36,499 nt of DNA, taken from assembly GCA_934700335.1 (NCBI GenBank), contig CAKUXM010000014.1, positions 1-36,499 on the forward strand. The letters are read 5' to 3'. The number at the start of each line of letters is the position of its first letter. The first letter of the stretch is position 1. This stretch comes from an uncultured Candidatus Melainabacteria bacterium (GTDB taxonomy: Bacteria; Cyanobacteriota; Vampirovibrionia; Gastranaerophilales; Gastranaerophilaceae). Positions 15,632-23,193 of this stretch are shown here, piece after piece. The position numbers were made by a program, and so were the translations under genes. The notes under the pieces were generated by a model. The model worked only from the letters and a program-made list of their open reading frames with translations. It made no database searches and was not told where the DNA came from.

Positions 15632-16538
15632 AAATTGGCATGCACCATTCTTTATATTTATCAACTTTACCTTTAACAACGTCAAAATAAAGTTTTTGTA
15701 ATTTAGTTGCCATAGGACCAACTTCACCAGTACCTAATTTTCTGTGGTCAATTGTAACGATAGGACTGATTTGAGCTCCAGTACCACAATAGAAAGCTTC
15801 GTCAGAAGTATAAAGTTCTGTTCTAGAAACTTCTCTTTCTTCAACTTCAATACCTAAGTCATTAGCCAATTGAATAATTGTGTTACGTGTTACACCAATT
15901 AAGATGTTATCTGTAGTTCTTGTAGTAACAAGTTTACCATTTTGAACTAAGAACATGTTCATTGCAGAACCTTCTGTTACTCTACCATTTTCGTCAAGAA
16001 CAATTGCATCATCAAACCCAGATAATTGAGCATCTGATTTAATCAATGCCGTATTTGCGTAAGCACCAGAAACTTTCGCTCTTGGAGGAATAGCATTGTC
16101 TGAATTTCTTCTCCAATTTGAAACACATACATTCAAACCTTTTGTTGTGTCAATGTAATCGCCCATTGGTAGCGTAAATAATAAGTATGAGTCTTTATTA
16201 TTTAATAAACCTGGACCAATTTTTTCTGCAGCTTTAAACAAGTTTGGTCTAATATAAACATCTTGTCTGTAAGCATTTTTCTTTAAAAGTTCTTTTAAGT
16301 TTTCACAATATCCTTCTAAAGTAAATGGATTTTCCATATACATAACATGAGCACTTCTCATAAGTCTTTCAAAGTGTTCTCTTACTCTAAAAGCATATAG
16401 TTGATTTTCTTCTTTATTATAGTATGCTCTAATACCTTCAAATACGCCAGTACCATATAAAAATGCGTGTGTCATAATCGGTAAACTAGCTTTTTCTTTT
16501 TCAATAAATTCCCCGTCATAAAATACAAATTCTTGCAT
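15624..16538 (-). CDS. ilvE: Branched-chain amino acid aminotransferase
   Basis: 304-residue fold-type IV PLP enzyme performing the last step of valine, leucine and isoleucine synthesis (and first step of their breakdown) with glutamate/2-oxoglutarate. Signature parts: FLYGTGVFEGIRAY near the N-terminus (26-39), the PLP lysine in RAKVSGAYANTALIK (Lys155), VTEGSAMNMFLV, and ILIGVTRNTIIQLA, followed by the C-terminal DEAFYCGTGAQI. Length matches the family. The ATG follows AAGGAGATTTT, a strong ribosome-binding site. Its end is shared with the start of the mlaE-like gene, so the two are translationally coupled despite unrelated jobs. Confidence 0.95.
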   Translation of the reverse strand: MQEFVFYDGEFIEKEKASLPIMTHAFLYGTGVFEGIRAYYNKEENQLYAFRVREHFERLMRSAHVMYMENPFTLEGYCENLKELLKKNAYRQDVYIRPNLFKAAEKIGPGLLNNKDSYLLFTLPMGDYIDTTKGLNVCVSNWRRNSDNAIPPRAKVSGAYANTALIKSDAQLSGFDDAIVLDENGRVTEGSAMNMFLVQNGKLVTTRTTDNILIGVTRNTIIQLANDLGIEVEEREVSRTELYTSDEAFYCGTGAQISPIVTIDHRKLGTGEVGPMATKLQKLYFDVVKGKVDKYKEWCMPIYD

Positions 16539-16676
16539 AAAATCTCCTTTTGCTACAAATTTAGTATCTCACGAATTAAAAAATTTTTAAACAAAATATA
16601 TATTAATATTACAGTTTTAAAAAATTTATGGTAATTTTCTCATATTTTGCATACAATATAGTTGAAGGTAAGTAAA

Positions 16677-18218
16677 ATGCAATTATTAATTAATGCCTTA
16701 TACATATATATAGCCGTATTTTCAGTCTATTTTTTTGTGTTATCTCTTAGAAGTTTAAACACTAATTCATCAAAGATAGACAAAGTTTTGGCATACAATA
16801 TTGAAAAAAAACAGCTTTGTGTAATTGTATATTCGCATAATCAATTAAAAGCTTTAGAAAAAATATTAAATCAGTTAAGACGTCAAGATTATGCTATAAA
16901 CAATTTTCAAACATACGTTATTTTAGATAATTGTACTGACGGTTCAGAGGATTTCGTTTCTCTAAAATCTTCTGTAAATGTTCTAAACTTAAATGAAGGC
17001 GGACTAATTGGAAAAGATTCTTCTTATTCAATTTTGTTAGAAAAACTTATTCAAAATACAAACATTGATGCTTATGTATTTTTAGACGTGGATAAATATA
17101 TTAATACTGATTTTCTTACAAATATTAATTATGCGTTATCTAAAAACGATGTTATTACTGGTGCTGTTGTATACCAAAATCATCGTCAAAATCTTAAAAA
17201 TAAAATCAAGCGAGCTTATAGCAAATACCTAAATAACTTTTTATTCAATTCAAGAAGTATGTTAGGTTTATCAAATCCAATAAATTCTGAAATATTAGTT
17301 ATAAAAAAAGACTTGGTTGATGCAATTGGAAGTATCGATTTTAAAAATGTAGAATCAGAATTAAAATACAGCATGCTATTAACAAAAATCAAAAAACATT
17401 GCTGTTTCAATCCTAACATCAGATGTTACTCAACCGACAGCGAAATTGAAATTAAGAGAGTTAATTTATTTACACGTTTGAAATTATTCAAAAATTGTTT
17501 TTCTACTACAAGAACTTTGAATTTCTCATACCTTGAATATGTTTATTCATTACTAAACCCAAATTGTTTACTGTTAATGCTTGCATATCCATTAGTATTT
17601 GCGTTCTCATATAACTATTATTTCTTTGTATCATCAAAAGTAATTTTAGTTACAGCATTATTCTTAGTAGCAGGATTTTTCTTGAGCTTAATCAGAGCTG
17701 ACTTAAGAGGTAAAGAATATTTATATTTAATTTTATATCCGATTTATTCTTTAATTCATATGATATTCTCATTCCCAGTTTTGAGCTTTATCAAGAAAAA
17801 ATTATTTACGAATGAAATGTCTGATAAACAAAAATATGTTGTAGATGTTGTTGCGACAATCAAAAATAAAAAATTGCCTTGTAAGTTAGAATTAATTGTT
17901 CAAAATGACATGTCTCGTGTTATTTTTAAATACAAAAACAAAAAATTTAGCACTTCTAACCATTTAAGAATGAACGAAGCATTAAAAGAATTGGTTGATA
18001 AATTAAGAGATTACAATTTTACACTAAATATTTGCCAATGTTGTAGTTACTTTAAACCATATTCTGACGGTTCTTTGAATATGATTCAAGGTACTTGTTC
18101 ATACCAATTTGCAGGAATGGAACCAAACCAACAATTAAACGTTTTACTATGGAATTCTTGCGGTGCTCACGACCCTAACAGTACTCAAAGCATAATTGAA
18201 CAAATCGCAAATAGCTAA
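16677..18218 (+). CDS. Membrane GT2-like glycosyltransferase with cysteine-rich C-terminal extension
   Basis: 513 residues. A single N-terminal membrane segment (about 2-24) precedes a GT-A domain with VIVYSHNQLKALEKIL (49-64), VILDNCTDGS (81-90) and the metal motif D-V-D at 137-139 (FLDVDKY). Two or three further membrane segments (about 295-375) follow, as in processive or lipid-anchored GT2 enzymes. The last 110 residues form a separate soluble part. It contains Cys453, Cys455, Cys456, Cys474, Cys495 and His498, a pattern that could bind zinc or an iron-sulfur cluster. The start is the ATG at 16677, with GAAGG 8 bases upstream and a TACAAT -10 box at 16652-16657. The upstream in-frame TTG is less likely. 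Donor and acceptor unknown. Confidence 0.8.
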   Translation: MQLLINALYIYIAVFSVYFFVLSLRSLNTNSSKIDKVLAYNIEKKQLCVIVYSHNQLKALEKILNQLRRQDYAINNFQTYVILDNCTDGSEDFVSLKSSVNVLNLNEGGLIGKDSSYSILLEKLIQNTNIDAYVFLDVDKYINTDFLTNINYALSKNDVITGAVVYQNHRQNLKNKIKRAYSKYLNNFLFNSRSMLGLSNPINSEILVIKKDLVDAIGSIDFKNVESELKYSMLLTKIKKHCCFNPNIRCYSTDSEIEIKRVNLFTRLKLFKNCFSTTRTLNFSYLEYVYSLLNPNCLLLMLAYPLVFAFSYNYYFFVSSKVILVTALFLVAGFFLSLIRADLRGKEYLYLILYPIYSLIHMIFSFPVLSFIKKKLFTNEMSDKQKYVVDVVATIKNKKLPCKLELIVQNDMSRVIFKYKNKKFSTSNHLRMNEALKELVDKLRDYNFTLNICQCCSYFKPYSDGSLNMIQGTCSYQFAGMEPNQQLNVLLWNSCGAHDPNSTQSIIEQIANS

Positions 18219-18298
18219 TTTTAATTTATTGAAATAATTATGCACTATTTGTTTATTTGTTTTATAATATTAAAAAGCAAGTAAATAGAGTTTGATTT

Positions 18299-19273
18299 AT
18301 GAGAAGAAGAAAACAAAAAGGGTTATTTGATAAATTAAGCAATATTGTATTATTGCTACTTTTTGTCGTAATCACGACATGGGGAATTCAAGTTACAAAT
18401 GCAGAAACATCTGGTTTAAGATTTGCGCACGTTAGTGATACCCACTACTCGTCAAATGGTACGAATACGTTGTATCGCTTATCAAAAGAGTCTCCAGACC
18501 TTTTAGAAGATGCTATTTCTCAAATCAACGATACTGAAAATCTTGATTTTGTAATGTTTACTGGAGACCAAATCAACACTCCATACGAAAAAGAATTAAG
18601 AAAATTTATTGACGTAGCAAATAAAATAAAATATCCATGGTATGCAACTTTAGGTAACCACGATACTTGCGTTGGCGGATACCTTACAAAATCACTTTAT
18701 AATAGTATTTTAAGAGAAACTAATAAAAATTTTAAATTTAATAAAATGTATTATTCTTTTGTACCTAAATCTCGTTACAAGGTAATAGTTTTAGATTCAA
18801 TTATTGATGATAGAGTTACTGCAAATGGTTATGTTGACAAAACTCAATTAAAATGGCTAGACAATCAACTTAAATCAGCAAAAGATTCAACTGTACTAAT
18901 CTTCATGCACGTACCTATAATTGAACCATTTAGTAGTGAAAATCACAAACTTTTAAATGCGGACGAAGTGTTAGCAATTCTAGAAAAATATAAAAACCCA
19001 ATTGGTGTATTTACTGGACACTACCACACAACAAAGATTGTTCAAAAAGAAAATCTTTTATTTGTAAGTACTCCGGCGCTTGTGTCTTATCCAAATGCGT
19101 TTAGGATTGTAAGCGTGGTTAACCACAAGAAAAAAACAGTTTTTGAAATCACATTCAAAGAAACAAATTTAAAATCTTTACAAAGAAAAGCTAAATTAAT
19201 GGTATTTTCTTCAAAACTATATTATGGAGATACGAAAGATAGAACATATACCTATGAAATAGAAAGGTTATAA
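18299..19273 (+). CDS. Exported calcineurin-like metallophosphoesterase
   Basis: 324 residues. The N-terminus is basic then hydrophobic (about 16-30), a signal peptide or membrane anchor, with a possible cleavage after VTNAE. The catalytic domain has all five blocks of dinuclear-metal phosphoesterases: D47-x-H49 (HVSDTHYS), G-D90 (FTGDQ), GNHD (119-122), MHVP (His204) and GHYH (His241, His243). It is therefore likely active on a phosphomonoester or phosphodiester outside the cytoplasmic membrane. TATAAT at 18263-18268 may be its -10 box; the ribosome-binding site is weak. It heads a run with the MBL hydrolase (5-base gap) and TPR protein (overlap). Substrate unknown. Confidence 0.87.
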   Translation: MRRRKQKGLFDKLSNIVLLLLFVVITTWGIQVTNAETSGLRFAHVSDTHYSSNGTNTLYRLSKESPDLLEDAISQINDTENLDFVMFTGDQINTPYEKELRKFIDVANKIKYPWYATLGNHDTCVGGYLTKSLYNSILRETNKNFKFNKMYYSFVPKSRYKVIVLDSIIDDRVTANGYVDKTQLKWLDNQLKSAKDSTVLIFMHVPIIEPFSSENHKLLNADEVLAILEKYKNPIGVFTGHYHTTKIVQKENLLFVSTPALVSYPNAFRIVSVVNHKKKTVFEITFKETNLKSLQRKAKLMVFSSKLYYGDTKDRTYTYEIERL

Positions 19274-19278
19274 AATAT

Positions 19279-20214
19279 ATGGCTAACGAGTTTAGAGTAA
19301 AATTCAGAGGGGTAAGAGGTTCTTATCCAAAAGCGAATAAAAACTTCATGAAATTTGGAGGTAATACGGCTTGCGTTGAAGTAAATGTTAACGGACATTT
19401 AATTATTCTTGATGCAGGTACTGGTTTAATTGAACTTGGTAATGAGCTTATGCAAAAATACTTAGTTTCAGGTAATGATGAAAATTCAAGAAAACCAATT
19501 GAAGCAACTTTATTGTTGAGTCATATTCACTTAGACCATATTTTAGGGTTTACATTTTTTACTCCGGCTCATTTAGCTTCGTCTAAAATTAATGTTTTTG
19601 GCGCATCAAATTACAGTGATGACCTTGCAGACGGATTAGCTGAACTTTTATTCACAAAATCATTTCCAGTTGATTTAGGAGACATTGCAGCCAACTTGAA
19701 TATTTCAAACATCAACTCAAATACAGCAATCATTTTAAGACACGGTACTGACCCAATCGTTTTACGTGTCGAAAAACCAGATGATATAAAATTACAAGAA
19801 GATGATGTTTTAATTACTTGCTATAAATCAACAGCTCACCCTCAAGACGGTGTTATGATTTATAAAATCACTTATAGGGGTAGAAATTTAGTATACGCAT
19901 CTGACAAAGAAACATATTTTGGTGGAGACAAAAAATTAACAAAATTCGCAAGAAATTGCGATTTATTAATCCACGATGCGCAATACACAACAGAAGATTA
20001 CTTAAATCCATATCACCCAAAACAAGGCTATGGACACTCAACATTTGATATGGCACTTGAATGTCAAAATTATGCAAATGCAAGTAAATTGGTATTTTTC
20101 CACTACGACCCAAGCTATACAGACGAAAAGCTTGATAGTTTAGCTTCATTCTATGGAAATATGGCTGACAAAGCCTACTTTGCATACGAAAATATGGAAA
20201 TCGAATTATTATGA
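19279..20214 (+). CDS. MBL-fold metallohydrolase, cyclic-nucleotide phosphodiesterase-like
   Basis: 311-residue cytosolic metallo-beta-lactamase-fold protein without a signal peptide. The N-terminal block RGVRGSYP (10-17) with GGNTACVEV (27-35) and LDAGTGL (44-50) is typical of the group related to class III cyclic-nucleotide phosphodiesterases and tRNase Z/PhnP-like hydrolases. The metal motif is complete: HIHLDH (His82, His84, Asp86, His87), with a later STAHPQDGVMIYK, YASDKE and a final H in FFHYDPS. It is encoded 5 bases after the metallophosphoesterase gene and overlaps the TPR gene, so the three are probably co-expressed. A phosphodiesterase role is family-level inference; the natural substrate is open. 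Confidence 0.83.
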   Translation: MANEFRVKFRGVRGSYPKANKNFMKFGGNTACVEVNVNGHLIILDAGTGLIELGNELMQKYLVSGNDENSRKPIEATLLLSHIHLDHILGFTFFTPAHLASSKINVFGASNYSDDLADGLAELLFTKSFPVDLGDIAANLNISNINSNTAIILRHGTDPIVLRVEKPDDIKLQEDDVLITCYKSTAHPQDGVMIYKITYRGRNLVYASDKETYFGGDKKLTKFARNCDLLIHDAQYTTEDYLNPYHPKQGYGHSTFDMALECQNYANASKLVFFHYDPSYTDEKLDSLASFYGNMADKAYFAYENMEIELL

Positions 20215-20777
20215 TGAAAACTTTAAAAGTATTTGTACTTTTAGTCATAATTGTCTTTTGCGTGGGCTATGCAAAACCAGATGTTGAGACAATCGATTCA
20301 CAAAAAAACGCATATTTTCATAATAATATGGGTCTTGTTTACGTTGAACAAGGTAATTACTATGCTGCAGTTAAAGAGTTTAAAATTGCAATTGACCTAA
20401 ATCCAGGAACACAAGCTACATCAGTTTATTATAATAATTTAGGAAATGTTTATTATAAACTTGAATTCAGTCGATACGCAGCACAATGTTTTGAAAGTGC
20501 AAGAACTCTTTATCCACTAAATGTTGAATATTACAAGAACCTTGCAAAGGCATATCGTCAACAAGGCGTTTTGACAAGTAAAATCAAATATTATTCATCA
20601 AGTAAAAATGTTTTAGATAGAGTTTTGCTTGGTTTTATGTACCTTGAAGCAGGCAATAAACAAAGAGCAATGGTGCTATTTGACTCATTTTGTATGACAG
20701 AACCAGATTTAATGCTTACAAATGGAGTTAAATATTACATGCGCCAAATTCGTGAAGGTACATATCAAAGAGGTTAA
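20211..20777 (+). CDS. Exported TPR-repeat protein, 188 aa
   Basis: Begins with a clear hydrophobic export signal (VFVLLVIIVFCVGYA, about 7-21). The cysteine at 17 is not in a good lipobox, so cleavage after GYA is more likely than lipidation. Residues about 35-130 carry two to three tetratricopeptide repeats (NNMGLVYVEQGNYYAAVKEF, NNLGNVYYKLEFSRYAAQCF), which are protein-binding helical pairs. A helical C-terminal half follows. The ATG overlaps the MBL gene stop (ATGATGA), and the stop overlaps the convergent TOPRIM gene by 4 bases. Probably a periplasmic scaffold; partners unknown, the co-encoded phosphoesterase being one candidate. Confidence 0.8.
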   Translation: MMKTLKVFVLLVIIVFCVGYAKPDVETIDSQKNAYFHNNMGLVYVEQGNYYAAVKEFKIAIDLNPGTQATSVYYNNLGNVYYKLEFSRYAAQCFESARTLYPLNVEYYKNLAKAYRQQGVLTSKIKYYSSSKNVLDRVLLGFMYLEAGNKQRAMVLFDSFCMTEPDLMLTNGVKYYMRQIREGTYQRG

Positions 20778-21772
20778 GCCATTAACTCATCAATAATTTT
20801 TATAATTTCGCTTGATAAATCAGATTTTGTTTTAACATTTTTGCTAATCAAATGCGCAAAATCAGCTTTTTTAAAAGCTTCTAGCCCCTTTTCTTTATAA
20901 ATCTCTTCTAAATTTTTAACCATTGATAATTCTGTGTCAAAGTCTGATAATTCAACAGAAGACAAGTTTTTAAGGTGATTATTTAAAGTTCTTAAAATCA
21001 ATGAAATCGGTAATAAATCCTCAAATTCACCAGATTGAACTAAATGAATTTTATCAATTTCTCTAACTTTTGGTTTTATTTGTTCCAAATTTTCTTTTGC
21101 ATCATTATCTAACAGGACAAAAATAGGCAATCTTAAAATATCAGCATAGTTGTAAAAAGCTTTCACAACTTGATTTTTGCCACCTGCGGAAATGATATGA
21201 AAACCATATTTATCAAAATCAACATCTAATATATCTGAAAAAACAGGAAGTAAAATTTCTTCCGTAATACCTTCTGCAATAATAATTTTTTGTAGGGGAA
21301 AATGAGTTGAAAATTTGTTTCTCATTTCACTAGAATTTCCTTCTACATTAATTTTTGATAACCATAATAAATTTTTAACTTTCAAATCATCATTTGAAAG
21401 TAATTTTAGGACAGATTTATAGCTAATTTTATTGTTTAAAAGCTTTTGAGTATCATCATTATTAATAAAAATTTTATTTTCATAAGTCTTTAAATCTTCA
21501 TTTAGCTTGTAATCATCTTCCACAAAAGAATTTAAAGTTTTTAGCGAGTAATTAATTATTTCTGTTGCATAATTTGTAATCACTGCATAATCCATTTCGT
21601 CTAAGTCTTTTTTCTTAAAAGAAGGTGTAATTAAATTATTTAAAATAGTTTCTCTAAAAACTCTCAAATATTTATCGACAGTCGGCTTAAAACGGGTAAG
21701 CCTGTCTACAGCAATAATAATTTGCTCTCGATTCATAGGCTTAATTTTTAATTGTATCAAATTTGTTACCAT
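20774..21772 (-). CDS. Stand-alone OLD-type TOPRIM protein
   Basis: 332 residues. The C-terminal half carries a TOPRIM domain of the OLD nuclease type: a first strand KIIIAEGITEEILLPVF with Glu167 and Glu171, then IFVLLDNDA (Asp222, Asp224), and further on SGEFEDLLP. These acidic residues bind the catalytic metal in OLD/GajA nucleases. The N-terminal 150 residues are helical and contain no Walker A or ABC signature, so the ATPase that normally precedes this domain is missing. There is no sign of a frameshift remnant within the gene. Start uncertain: ATG at 21772 or at 21736, neither with a clear ribosome-binding site. It may be a degenerate or minimal nuclease, or a defence-related part. Confidence 0.7.
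   Translation of the reverse strand: MVTNLIQLKIKPMNREQIIIAVDRLTRFKPTVDKYLRVFRETILNNLITPSFKKKDLDEMDYAVITNYATEIINYSLKTLNSFVEDDYKLNEDLKTYENKIFINNDDTQKLLNNKISYKSVLKLLSNDDLKVKNLLWLSKINVEGNSSEMRNKFSTHFPLQKIIIAEGITEEILLPVFSDILDVDFDKYGFHIISAGGKNQVVKAFYNYADILRLPIFVLLDNDAKENLEQIKPKVREIDKIHLVQSGEFEDLLPISLILRTLNNHLKNLSSVELSDFDTELSMVKNLEEIYKEKGLEAFKKADFAHLISKNVKTKSDLSSEIIKIIDELMA
21378..21401 (-). repeat. Perfect 10-bp hairpin inside the TOPRIM gene
   Basis: ACTTTCAAAT (21378-21387) and ATTTGAAAGT (21392-21401) with a four-base loop. On the sense (minus) strand it is followed by an A-rich, not U-rich, stretch, so it is not a normal terminator. Confidence 0.8.
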
Positions 21773-21849
21773 TGTTAATAATTTTAGCTCAAAAAAGGCA
21801 ATTTTTCTATAAAAATATTTTTAATAACAATATAAGGTAGGTAATAATA

Positions 21850-23193
21850 GTGCAAGCTAATTTCTTTAAATTAAACAATTTGAATATTGCATCTAAAAAT
21901 GTTTCATTTGGAAACGCTTCAAGACCTGCAAATGTTCAAAATTATGCACAAAATCCTATCAAAGCTCCAACTTATCAAGCATTACAACATAATGCAACAA
22001 TTCAAACTCAATTAAATTCAAAAGCTGATATAGCAAAATATTCTGATTTAGTAGCTAACCTTGATAAAGAAGGCAGACAAGCTGCTAATTTATTGTTAAA
22101 AACAGGTATTTTATTAAACAATAATTCAAATGATAAAACTTCAACATTAGACAATTTGCACAATATTATTACCAACCCTAGAGCAAAAGGTCTTGATGCA
22201 AAGGTTGTATTAAATGAAGCAGTTAAGACATTAGCAAATCCGTTCAAAATCACTCAAAAATTTGGTGATATTCCAGCTCATTTGCAAAATGCAGTTGCAG
22301 AATATCAATCAGAAGATGAAAACAAAGATGTTAATGCAGTAAAAGCTGAACAAAACGTTAAAAATTCAGGTTGCTGTGTTGCCGCATCTATCGAATACAA
22401 TTTAGCTAGTCAAATGCCAGCTGAATTTGCAAGATTAGCAGAAGGTTTTAGCTCAGATAAAATGTCTGCAACAAAAGAAATTTCTTTAAACAGCTTATGC
22501 GAAAACAAAGAAGATTCAATTTGGTTATTAGACAACTTCAAAATTCCTTATCAAATGAAAGGTAATGATAAAGCTGTAGTTACTGTTGCTCCTGATAAAA
22601 ACGCAATCATCAGAGCACAAATTCAAAATTCTTATAAAGATGCCGGTGAACGTTCAGTAGTTGACGTATTAATGCAATCAACATTCATGAACATTGGTTC
22701 ACAACAAACTTATAATGCTTTAACTGATAAAAGAATCGGTTCTTTCAGCCCTGACAACAGAGGTTTAGTAGAAATCGAAAAGACTTTCACAGAATCAGTT
22801 ATTGGGGACAAAGCAAAAACTTCAGTTACATTCCAAGATGTTAAAACTGTAGAGCAAAATGATGGCTCTCAAGCTGCTGTTTTAGTTGGTCATACAACTG
22901 ATGCTAACACAGTTAAAAGAAGCTTGTTAAAATCATTAGCTCAAGGTGAAAACGTTATTATTGGTTATACAGAAATGGACGAAGAAAACAAAGTTTTAGG
23001 TGGTCATGAAATTACTGTTATCGGTGCTAAAGTTGCTCCAGACGGAAAATTAATCTTTGTATGTAACGATACAGATGACAATATTGATGAACCAATAGAA
23101 TTCAATGAAGATTATATTATTCCTCGTATTCATCACGTAGGTTTACCACAGGACGTTGTTGATAACGACAAAAAATTAGCTTCAATCGCATAA
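21850..23193 (+). CDS. Unknown protein, possible divergent papain-like cysteine peptidase fold, with N-terminal NVSF motif
   Basis: 447 residues from a GTG start behind AAGGTAGG. No signal peptide. The N-terminus contains KNVSFGNAS (16-24), then a low-complexity N/Q/A region and helices to about 165. From 173 the text NSGCCVAASIEYNL recalls the catalytic helix of papain-like enzymes (Gly-x-Cys-x-Ala-x-Ser), with Cys175 or Cys176. Later GGHEITVIGA (384-393, His386) and LIFVCNDTDDN (401-411, Asn406/Asp407) occupy the order and strand context of the catalytic His and Asn. This C-H-N order and spacing fits a papain-like fold, but overall similarity is faint and I recognise no named family. Could also be an inactive relative or a lineage-specific exported effector. 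Confidence 0.72.
   Translation: MQANFFKLNNLNIASKNVSFGNASRPANVQNYAQNPIKAPTYQALQHNATIQTQLNSKADIAKYSDLVANLDKEGRQAANLLLKTGILLNNNSNDKTSTLDNLHNIITNPRAKGLDAKVVLNEAVKTLANPFKITQKFGDIPAHLQNAVAEYQSEDENKDVNAVKAEQNVKNSGCCVAASIEYNLASQMPAEFARLAEGFSSDKMSATKEISLNSLCENKEDSIWLLDNFKIPYQMKGNDKAVVTVAPDKNAIIRAQIQNSYKDAGERSVVDVLMQSTFMNIGSQQTYNALTDKRIGSFSPDNRGLVEIEKTFTESVIGDKAKTSVTFQDVKTVEQNDGSQAAVLVGHTTDANTVKRSLLKSLAQGENVIIGYTEMDEENKVLGGHEITVIGAKVAPDGKLIFVCNDTDDNIDEPIEFNEDYIIPRIHHVGLPQDVVDNDKKLASIA

Noticed and set aside
19115..19126. 12-base palindrome GTGGTTAACCAC
   Set aside because: Lies mid-gene in the metallophosphoesterase with no flanking signals; probably chance.
19868..20248. 126-residue antisense frame
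   Set aside because: It lies opposite the well-supported MBL hydrolase and the start of the TPR gene and shows no domain or ribosome-binding site.
20774..21772. Complete phage-defence system (Gabija or OLD class) at this locus
   Set aside because: There is no ATPase, helicase or other partner gene next to the TOPRIM gene; only the single domain is supported.
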